Shown here: positions 7,047-11,925 of the stretch, one piece after another
Layout of the letters: each line of letters starts with the position of its first letter
Position numbering within the stretch: position 1 is the stretch's first letter
Origin: JBJHCA01 sp050485785
Lineage (GTDB): Bacteria > Bacteroidota > Bacteroidia > Chitinophagales > Saprospiraceae
Reading direction: 5' to 3'
DNA length: 11,925 bases
Assembly (NCBI GenBank): GCA_050485785.1
Contig: JBJHCA010000091.1
Span: forward strand, 1 to 11,925
The notes under the pieces: generated by a model
Told to the model about the DNA's origin: nothing
The model's input: the letters and a program-made list of their open reading frames with translations, nothing else
Databases searched by the model: none
Made by a program: the position numbers and the translations under genes

Positions 7047-9215
7047 ATGAGAAAATTCATTTTTGCGTTAATTGCTTTGCTTACCATGAATGCAGGGCAG
7101 CTTACGGGGCAGGCCAACATTGCCGAAGCCAGAACTTTTGCCCAGGGAGCGCAGGTAACCATCACCGGCATAGTTACCAACGGTGATGAGTTGGGGCCAA
7201 TTCGGTATATTCAAGACGCAACGGCCGGTTTACCGGTGTATCATCCGAGTATTGCTTCAGCGCTTCAACCCGGGCATGAAGTTACCGTAACCGGTGTAAT
7301 GGGCATATTTAATACGCTGATACAGATAGTAGATGTTACGTCACATCAAATTTTATCAACGGGCAACCCACTTCCGGAACCAGCTGTAGTTACACCTTCA
7401 CAGCTCAATACTGTAGAGTCGCAGATTGTGCAGATAAACAATGCTGTGTTTGCACAGGGAGGAGGAACGTTTTCGGGCAACACCACCTACACTTTTACGG
7501 CGAATGGCGAGAGTTCCGTTGTGTACATCCGCAATAATCATCCGCTGGTGGGTCAGTCCATACCTGCCGGGAATGCCCAGCTCAAGGGTATTGCCAGCGT
7601 TTTTCAGGGAGCTCCGCAGGTGTTGCCCCGCGGAGAGGAAGATATCAGCGGCAATTTTGTGCAGGATTTCCGTCAGAGTAATATTACCACATCCGGATTT
7701 GACATTTCCTGGACCAGTAATTTCAGTGGCAGCACCAATGTAAGATACGGCACTACCCCTGACCTTGATAATGAAATAAACCTTGGTGGAAACACTACAG
7801 AGCACACAGCAACGCTGAGTGGCTTATCGCACACAACGTTTTACTACGTGCAGGTTTACACTGAAGGTGATGGCTGGGCTTATGCCGAATCTCCATTGAG
7901 GCTCTATTCCACGGCATCTCTGAGTACAGGAGAGATAAGATTGTTCTTTAACAACTCGGTGGATGTAAGCGTAGCTACCGGACCACATGCTGTTTTCAAG
8001 TCAGGCGCATCTACAGAAGCTGAGATCATCAGTTTTATTAATGCAGCTCAGCACACTATTGACATGTGTTTTTACAACATCAACCGGGCACCCATTGTGA
8101 ATGCACTTAACCAAGCTGCCGACAGGGGCGTAGTAGTGCGGTATATAGCCAACCACGGTACGGCCAATCTGGCACTACAAGGTGTGACGCTCAATTTTCC
8201 GGTGTTTTATGTGAATACTCAGGCATTGATGCACAATAAGATCATGATTGTTGACCGCGATCTACAGAATGACAGCTGGGTGTTTACCGGCAGCATGAAC
8301 CTGACGGAGCAGAACATGGTAGAACCCAATAATGTGCTGTTTATTCAGGACCAGGCTTTGGCTAAAGCATATACAATAGAGTTTGAGGAAATGTGGGGAA
8401 CCAGCGGACCCACGCCGGGCATATTTGCCAGCAAGGTAGGCAGTGCCAAGGAGGACAATACTCCGCATTTTTTCAATATCGGCAACAGGTTTGTAGAGCT
8501 TTACTTTTCGCCTTCAGATAATACCACGGCAGCCATTCTGAATACCTTGAATCAGGCCGAAACCGATATCCATTTTGCTCTGCTGTCGTTCACCCGCTTT
8601 GATCTGGCCACAGCTATGATAACACAGATCAACAACGGCCTTACCGTTCGGGGCATGATCAACAATATCAACGACACCGGGGGGCAGTATTACTACATGG
8701 TCGACAACGGAGTCGATGTAACGCCTTATGACCATCCCGGCCAGCTTCACCACAAATATGCCATTATCGATCAGGGTAACCCATCCGGTAATCCCAAGGT
8801 AGTAACCGGGTCGCATAACTGGAGTAATGCTGCAGAAAACAACAACGATGAAAACACGCTGATTATCCACGATGACGTGATTGCCAATATGTTTTATCAG
8901 GAATGGCATGCCCGGTGGCTGGGTATGGAAACGGGCCTTAACACCACACCCTTTCACCAGTATCTCGATTTGGAATTGACTCCCAATCCCGCTACGGATC
9001 AAATTGCCCTTAACATGTCGAGTGACCGCATTGCCAGGGTGGATGTTCACATTTTCAACGCACAGGGTCAGCGCATGGCCAGTTATCGCGATGTGGCCAT
9101 TGACGGTCAAAGCCGGCAAGTGATCCCCGTAATGGATCTGCCTGCGGGTCAGTACTATGTGGCTGCGGAGTTCAAGGGCATGTACCTCACCCGGCCATTC
9201 GTGATTGTTCGATAG
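7047..9215 (+). CDS. Secreted two-HKD phospholipase D/nuclease with OB-like region and T9SS tail
   Basis: This 722-residue exported protein starts with a signal peptide (1-22). Residues about 25-200 look like a nucleic-acid-binding OB-type module (AQVTITGIVTNGDELG, IRYIQDATAGLPVY). A fibronectin-III-like domain follows at about 205-290. The first phospholipase D domain (about 295-452) has H396-x-K398-x4-D403 followed by GSMN. The second (about 480-625) has H568-x-K570-x4-D575 followed by GSHNWSNAAENNNDEN. Two intact HKD motifs make one active site that cleaves phosphodiester bonds. In this family that can mean nuclease or phospholipase D activity; the OB-like module favours nuclease. A type A T9SS sorting domain closes the protein (about 640-722; LTPNPATDQ, FNAQGQRMASY, LPAGQYYV). 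The start at 7047 gives the signal peptide directly. No frameshift is seen. Confidence 0.92.
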   Translation: MRKFIFALIALLTMNAGQLTGQANIAEARTFAQGAQVTITGIVTNGDELGPIRYIQDATAGLPVYHPSIASALQPGHEVTVTGVMGIFNTLIQIVDVTSHQILSTGNPLPEPAVVTPSQLNTVESQIVQINNAVFAQGGGTFSGNTTYTFTANGESSVVYIRNNHPLVGQSIPAGNAQLKGIASVFQGAPQVLPRGEEDISGNFVQDFRQSNITTSGFDISWTSNFSGSTNVRYGTTPDLDNEINLGGNTTEHTATLSGLSHTTFYYVQVYTEGDGWAYAESPLRLYSTASLSTGEIRLFFNNSVDVSVATGPHAVFKSGASTEAEIISFINAAQHTIDMCFYNINRAPIVNALNQAADRGVVVRYIANHGTANLALQGVTLNFPVFYVNTQALMHNKIMIVDRDLQNDSWVFTGSMNLTEQNMVEPNNVLFIQDQALAKAYTIEFEEMWGTSGPTPGIFASKVGSAKEDNTPHFFNIGNRFVELYFSPSDNTTAAILNTLNQAETDIHFALLSFTRFDLATAMITQINNGLTVRGMINNINDTGGQYYYMVDNGVDVTPYDHPGQLHHKYAIIDQGNPSGNPKVVTGSHNWSNAAENNNDENTLIIHDDVIANMFYQEWHARWLGMETGLNTTPFHQYLDLELTPNPATDQIALNMSSDRIARVDVHIFNAQGQRMASYRDVAIDGQSRQVIPVMDLPAGQYYVAAEFKGMYLTRPFVIVR

Positions 9216-9281
9216 GCCTGCCGGTAGGGATGATCGGGCAATACAGGACGTATTTTTTTTGAGAATTATTACTCCGGGGCC

Positions 9282-9311
9282 TTGCAGATTCTGAAACTGA
9301 TGTTATCTTTG
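9282..9311 (+). promoter_or_regulatory. Promoter of tRNA-Asp
   Basis: TTG (9282-9284), 19 bases, then TATCTTTG (9304-9311) is an excellent Bacteroidota TTG-N19-TAnnTTTG promoter. Transcription would begin around 9317, leaving a leader of about 30 bases before the tRNA for RNase P to remove. Confidence 0.7.
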
Positions 9312-9348
9312 TGCCGCTTTAAATGAGAAGCGCGATTTTTGAAAGTTT

Positions 9349-9425
9349 GGTCCGGTAGTTCAGTTGGTTAGAATACATGCCTGTCACGCATGGGGTCGCG
9401 GGTTCGAGTCCCGTCCGGACCGCCA
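9349..9425 (+). tRNA. tRNA-Asp (anticodon GUC), intact, CCA encoded
   Basis: The 77-base gene folds fully. The acceptor stem pairs GGTCCGG (9349-9355) with CCGGACC (9415-9421). The discriminator is G (9422) and CCA (9423-9425) is encoded. The anticodon stem CATGC (9376-9380)/GCATG (9388-9392) holds the loop with GTC at 9383-9385. The T-arm carries TTCGAGT between GCGGG and CCCGT. G34-U35-C36 and G73 are the expected aspartate identity elements. A strong promoter lies upstream and a terminator downstream, so it should be functional. Its last 14 bases with flank (CCGGACCGCCAAAA, 9415-9428) are repeated at 9831-9844, beyond a nuclease gene. Confidence 0.97.
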
Positions 9426-9428
9426 AAA
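9415..9428 (+). repeat. Direct repeat copy 1: tRNA-Asp 3' end CCGGACCGCCAAAA
   Basis: The 14 bases from canonical tRNA position 66 through CCA and three following bases are identical to 9831-9844, 416 bases downstream. The two copies bracket the GIY-YIG gene, which is the geometry of an element inserted at, or duplicated with, a tRNA 3' end. Confidence 0.85.
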
Positions 9429-9439
9429 CTTTACTCAAT

Positions 9440-9470
9440 AGCCTCGAATCTTAACTGGTTCGGGGCTTTT
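9440..9470 (+). terminator. Intrinsic terminator after tRNA-Asp
   Basis: AGCCTCGAA (9440-9448) pairs with TTCGGGGCT (9459-9467), nine pairs including one T-G, around a 10-base loop, and a T-run follows. A related terminator follows the second tRNA-end copy at 9856-9888; both continue with a near-identical CTTTAATGG. Confidence 0.8.
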
Positions 9471-9522
9471 TACTTTAATGGTAATAGGTTTTTAAATCCT
9501 AAGCACAGGCAAAAGTGGAGTT

Positions 9523-9771
9523 ATGTCATATGCAGTATACATACTGTATTCACCGGATCATGATAAATATTATGTGGGTCAAACGAGAGACGTTGAACAG
9601 AGGTTTCACAGGCATAACAAAGGACAGGTGCCCTCGACGGCGAAATATTCACCCTGGCAGCTAAAACTAACGCTATACAAACCAACGAGAGCAGAAGCGA
9701 TGGCCTTGGAAAGGAAGCTGAAGAATTTATCGAAGGCAAGAAAACAGGAGTTTATATTCAGGTATGGTTAG
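9523..9771 (+). CDS. Small GIY-YIG nuclease (single domain, 82 aa)
   Basis: The 82 residues are one GIY-YIG domain of the small stand-alone type (UvrC N-terminal/URI-like). VYILYS (5-10) and YYVGQT (16-21) are the two signature strands. R27 in the following helix and E63 (in ALERKLKNLS) fit the catalytic Arg and metal-binding Glu. There is no DNA-binding partner domain, so how it finds its target is open. The start is the ATG at 9523, with GGAG only two bases before it. It lies 97 bases after an intact tRNA-Asp, behind that tRNA's terminator. Its last codon and stop (GGT TAG, 9766-9771) sit inside sequence that resembles the T-arm of the same tRNA, so the gene end was fused to, or inserted into, a tRNA copy. 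Homing-like or mobile behaviour is inference. Some relatives, as I recall, have a C-terminal extension of a dozen or more residues that this one lacks. Confidence 0.85.
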   Translation: MSYAVYILYSPDHDKYYVGQTRDVEQRFHRHNKGQVPSTAKYSPWQLKLTLYKPTRAEAMALERKLKNLSKARKQEFIFRYG

Positions 9772-9778
9772 GTCCCGT

Positions 9779-9830
9779 TACAGACGAAACCCACAAGTGG
9801 GTTAGTCTGTACGCTGACCAAACGTCAGCG
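9779..9830 (+). repeat. 52-base two-hairpin insert inside the broken tRNA end
   Basis: Hairpin 1 spans 9779-9811: TACAGAC (9779-9785) pairs with GTCTGTA (9805-9811), and inside it AACCCAC (9788-9794) pairs with GTGGGTT (9797-9803). Hairpin 2 spans 9812-9830: CGCTGAC (9812-9818) pairs with GTCAGCG (9824-9830) around the loop CAAAC. The two hairpins abut and their outer limits coincide exactly with the tRNA breakpoints, so the hairpins are the insert. It may be a REP-like mobile unit or the recognition end of a nuclease cassette. Confidence 0.8.
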
Positions 9831-9844
9831 CCGGACCGCCAAAA
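9831..9844 (+). repeat. Direct repeat copy 2: tRNA-Asp 3' end
   Basis: The sequence is identical to 9415-9428 (CCGGACCGCCAAAA). The similarity of the two copies continues loosely into the following terminator (to about 9481 and 9899), so about 70 bases of tRNA tail plus flank are present twice. Confidence 0.85.
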
Positions 9845-9855
9845 ACAATAAAAAA

Positions 9856-9888
9856 CCCTCGTTAACTTTAATGTTTTCGAGGGCTTTT
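9856..9888 (+). terminator. Intrinsic terminator after the broken tRNA end
   Basis: CCCTCG (9856-9861) pairs with CGAGGG (9878-9883), with an extra inner AAC/GTT pairing and a following CTTTT. It closes the nuclease/broken-tRNA unit and parallels the terminator at 9440-9470, including the downstream CTTTAATGG. Confidence 0.75.
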
Positions 9889-9899
9889 GCTTTAATGGC

Positions 9900-10121
9900 C
9901 TTTTGTTTGATTCAATCGGTTTTTAGGGTTTTACAGCGTTTATTGGGACTTTTGTTGAGACACAAGTTGTACTGCATGTTTTTTTGATATCTCTTTGTTG
10001 CGCGCATTCCATGCGCGGGGATAGGGGTATGATTCCTTAGCCTCCAATTGATTGCGATTCATCGCAAGCTAACACAGTATAAGTCCTGTTTTTTTCCCGG
10101 AGATTTACAGGGGTTTATCGG
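9900..10121. other. Non-coding stretch with two REP-like hairpins
   Basis: No gene is seen. CGCGCAT-TCC-ATGCGCG (10001-10017) is a perfect seven-pair hairpin. TTAGC (10037-10041) pairs with GCTAA (10068-10072) around the inner hairpin TTGCGAT-TC-ATCGCAA (10052-10067). The second has a two-tier shape like hairpin 1 of the insert at 9779-9811, though the sequence differs. Being between convergent genes, they may act as transcript ends, but no T-run follows. Confidence 0.5.
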
Positions 10122-11015
10122 TTAGTGGCTTGGTTTTTTAGTGAGAATGCCGCCGCTGGCTTCACGAATGGGCTGGACAAACAGAAATGCGTTGGGATCA
10201 GCGGCCATCACGGCCTTTTTAACATGCAACAGCTCGAGGCGGGTTACAATAGTGGTGATGATGTCGCAAGGGGTTGACGTGTACTCCGTATCGGGAAGAT
10301 AACCGCGTTCACCTTTATATACCGTAATGCCTTTTCCAAAATCCTTAACTATTAGTGATTTAATGGTTTCGCTTTGGCTTGAGATGATGGTGAGAGCGGT
10401 GAACTGATCCAGGCCATCCACAACATAATCGATCATTTTAGTGGCAGTGAAGTAGGTAATGATGGAAAACATTGCGGTTTCAATGCCCAGAAAAATAGCA
10501 GCGGTGAGGAAAATGGATGTGTTTATGACCATGATGAGTTCGCTCATGCTCAGGCCGATCCTTTGCCTTGTGAGAACAACGAGGATTTCGGTGCCATCCA
10601 GTGCGCCCCCCGACCTGATGACCAGCCCCACACCGGTACCAAGAATAGCTCCGCCAAAAATGGCCGTAAGGACTTTGTTGGTTGTAATCGGGGGGATTTC
10701 GACAAATTCGAGTCCGATGGCGATGAGAATCACGGCAATCAAAGATTTGATGGCTACTTCTTTGGATACCTTTTTGTATGCCAGAAAGATGAAGCCAATA
10801 TTTCCAACCAACAGACAAAGACTTAAATTAATTCCGGCCAGCTCATAGGCCAATATTGATAATCCGATAATACCGCCATCCAGGAAGTGGTTGGGGATCA
10901 TGAATCCTCTCAGGGCAAAAACTGCCAGGGCTATACCAACGAGTAATTCGCAAAGGGTGGTAATGTTGTAGAGGTTTCTCAAGCTGAGGTTTTGGATTGT
11001 TTTGGTGGTTTTCAT
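10122..11015 (-). CDS. YitT/DUF2179-family membrane protein
   Basis: This 297-residue inner-membrane protein is of the YitT family (DUF161 repeats plus C-terminal DUF2179). Hydrophobic helices lie at about 21-37, 46-60, 64-80, 90-107, 114-133, 157-177 and 180-196. The two pseudo-repeats each show the family's Gly-rich turn: FLDGGIIGLS (44-53) and SGGALDGTEIL (135-145). The soluble DUF2179 domain covers about 205-285 (ALTIISSQSETIKSLI, KGITVYKGERGYL) and resembles ACT-like ligand-binding folds. The molecular function of the family is not established; a transport or sensing role is usually assumed. The start is the ATG at 11015. It runs convergently to the tRNA/nuclease unit, with no obvious partner gene next to it. 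Confidence 0.93.
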   Translation of the reverse strand: MKTTKTIQNLSLRNLYNITTLCELLVGIALAVFALRGFMIPNHFLDGGIIGLSILAYELAGINLSLCLLVGNIGFIFLAYKKVSKEVAIKSLIAVILIAIGLEFVEIPPITTNKVLTAIFGGAILGTGVGLVIRSGGALDGTEILVVLTRQRIGLSMSELIMVINTSIFLTAAIFLGIETAMFSIITYFTATKMIDYVVDGLDQFTALTIISSQSETIKSLIVKDFGKGITVYKGERGYLPDTEYTSTPCDIITTIVTRLELLHVKKAVMAADPNAFLFVQPIREASGGILTKKPSH

Positions 11016-11261
11016 TGAGGAGCGTTGAAGGTTTTAATGGGACAATTTACAATTGATAATGTACAATGTACAATTGACAATGGACTAGCTGTGGAGGACG
11101 ATGTGTGGTGGACGCAGAGAGGGTGAAGAATGTGGGGGAAGATGAATTGGAGTGTTGGTTTTGGTCTGTTTGGGATGAGCAACAAAAATCCATGCTTGGT
11201 TTGGCCCAATGAAAGTTATAGTTTCTCAGCATTGGATTTGTCATAGAATACCAAAATTGAA
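11016..11261. other. Intergenic region, no gene seen
   Basis: Apart from the repeat at 11042-11085, nothing recognisable is present. No clear TAnnTTTG promoter for the YitT-family gene was found on the minus strand. Short open frames here only translate the repeat (alternating I-V-H/N-C runs) and are not credible genes. Confidence 0.5.
11042..11085. repeat. ACAATTTACAATTGATAATG-type short-period repeat
   Basis: Degenerate 10-base units (ACAATTTACA, ATTGATAATG, TACAATG, TACAATTGACAATGGAC) follow each other. The end (ATTGACAATGGAC) closely matches 2553-2572. It sits in the upstream region of the YitT-family gene and may overlap its 5' leader. Confidence 0.65.
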
Positions 11262-11717
11262 TTATTGCCCGGCCAATGATACAAAATACATTTCGATTTC
11301 ACCCTTGCCTTTGGCCACAACTTTTCCCCGGCTCTCCATTGCAAACTGAGGATCGTCTTTGATCAACTCATACGTAGCCTGGCTGAAGGTGACTTTGCCC
11401 ACTTCTCCGTTTGATTCCATTAGACTGGCGGTGTTCACTGTATCGCCCCATAAATCGTACCGAAATTTCTTGACCCCAACGATGCCTGCCACTACCGGAC
11501 CGGTGTGGATGCCGACCCGCATTTCAAAGGCCGGCTCCCCATGCATGGTCTTTTTAATTTTACGCTGCGTGATAAAAGCCTGCATGTCCAACGCGGCCGG
11601 TACTGTGTTTTTTACTGAATCATCTGTGGGGAAAGGCAGACCGTCCGCAGCCATGGAAGCAGCACCAATGGTTTTGATTTTTTCTATTTGATACTTTACT
11701 ACAATTGAATCTAAAAT
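11262..11717 (-). pseudogene. 5'-truncated class III adenylate/guanylate cyclase relic
   Basis: The frame read from 11717 down to 11262 gives the C-terminal two thirds of a class III nucleotide cyclase domain: KYQIEKIKTIG, then VGIHTGPVVAGIVG, then FRYDLWGDTVNTAS, ending EIEMYFVSLAGQ. The N-terminal part with the first metal-binding Asp is missing; a TGA at 11718-11720 and unrelated sequence precede it. The usual KTIGDAYM reads KTIGAASM (second metal Asp to Ala at 11661-11663, Tyr to Ser at 11655-11657). The catalytic Arg of ASRM is Leu (11421-11423). The substrate Asp (DLWG) and Asn (TVN) remain. An ATG at 11654 could start a 130-residue product, but it could not be an active cyclase. A dispersed repeat lies just upstream, so a rearrangement probably cut the gene. 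Confidence 0.8.
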
Positions 11718-11829
11718 TCAAGTTCTAAATGCAACTTTTTCGAGGAGCAGAATTGATACAAATTTTTTCAAAAGAGAGAGGCACAAAGCCAAATCCAGGA
11801 CAATGTCAAAAAGGCCATCCGCCGCCTTA

Positions 11830-11905
11830 CGACAAAAGTTAAAAGACCGGCCTTCACCGTTTTAGGCCATGGCCGCCGGAAAATCCGTTAAATTGTCTAT
11901 GCTGA
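11830..11905. repeat. Dispersed repeat family, copy 3 (right half)
   Basis: 11841-11905 matches 2744-2807 closely, with one extra A and scattered substitutions, and includes the palindrome GGCCATGGCC (11865-11874). CGGCC before it and GGCCG/CCGG after it can form a hairpin. The similarity to the left half of copy 2 is weak here (GACAAAAGTTAAAAGACC). It lies beside the truncated end of the cyclase relic. Confidence 0.65.
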
Positions 11906-11925
11906 TTGCGTGTGTACGTCAAAGT

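Larger units (their letters stand above)
9766..9844 (+). pseudogene. Broken tRNA-Asp 3' end, split by a double hairpin
   Basis: GTCCCGT (9772-9778) equals canonical positions 59-65 of the intact tRNA-Asp (9408-9414), and CCGGACCGCCA (9831-9841) equals positions 66-76. In the intact gene these are contiguous; here 52 bases separate them. Left of GTCCCGT, GGTT (9766-9769) may continue the T-arm match with a one-base gap (GGTTCGAG versus GGTTAGG). The D-arm and anticodon arm are absent. Because GGTCC (9771-9775) can pair with GGACC (9833-9837), the whole also closes as an acceptor-like stem with discriminator G and CCA. It may thus be a decayed tRNA copy or a tRNA-shaped RNA or signal. Confidence 0.7.

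Noticed and set aside
9261..9348. Terminator directly after the HKD protein gene
   Set aside because: There is a T-run at 9252-9260 but no convincing stable stem before it.
9349..9844. Group I intron carrying a GIY-YIG homing nuclease inside the tRNA gene
   Set aside because: The first tRNA copy is complete and uninterrupted, and no intron core or splice-site arrangement in the anticodon loop is visible; only the tail is repeated.
11047..11244. Short minus-strand open frames upstream of the YitT-family gene
   Set aside because: They translate the short-period ACAATTG repeat into alternating I/V/H/N/C runs and lack any start signal or domain.

Overview
The window looks like a chromosomal segment from a member of the Bacteroidota. 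Three things point there. Two secreted proteins end in type IX secretion (T9SS) sorting domains. A TonB-dependent receptor carries an N-terminal carboxypeptidase-regulatory-like domain. Several starts lack a Shine-Dalgarno sequence but have Bacteroidota-type promoters (TTG, about 19 bases, TAnnTTTG), clearest in front of the tRNA gene at 9282-9311. The genus cannot be fixed from the sequence alone.

Layout. 1-420 is a non-coding island of small palindromes and dispersed-repeat pieces. 435-605 (minus) is a very small Lys/Cys-rich protein gene, divergent from typA/bipA (733-2544, plus), a complete ribosome-associated GTPase. 2545-3018 is another repeat-filled intergenic stretch. 3076-9215 (plus) holds three export-linked genes: a lamin-tail-domain T9SS cargo protein, a large TonB-dependent receptor, and a two-HKD phospholipase D/nuclease-type T9SS cargo protein with an N-terminal OB-like region. 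Together they suggest extracellular breakdown of a polymer or lipid (nucleic acid is my favoured guess) with uptake across the outer membrane.

9349-9425 is an intact tRNA-Asp(GUC) with encoded CCA, followed by an intrinsic terminator. A small GIY-YIG nuclease gene (9523-9771) comes next. After it lies a second, broken copy of the tRNA-Asp 3' end (9766-9778 plus 9831-9844), with its own terminator resembling the first. The broken copy is split exactly at the T-stem/acceptor boundary (canonical position 65/66) by 52 bases that consist of two back-to-back hairpins. The arrangement tRNA - nuclease - split tRNA tail is the most interesting feature of the window. It could be a mobile nuclease cassette that targets tRNA 3' ends, a decayed tandem tRNA duplication, or a tRNA-like RNA.

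9900-10121 is non-coding with two hairpins. 10122-11015 (minus) is a YitT/DUF2179-family membrane protein. 11016-11261 holds a short-period repeat. 11262-11717 (minus) is a 5'-truncated class III nucleotide cyclase relic that has lost key catalytic residues. The right edge (11830-11905) carries another copy of the dispersed repeat seen at 2693-2807 and 64-132.

Genes appear to be transcribed mostly singly, except 4239-9215, where the receptor and the HKD protein are 54 bases apart and may be co-transcribed.
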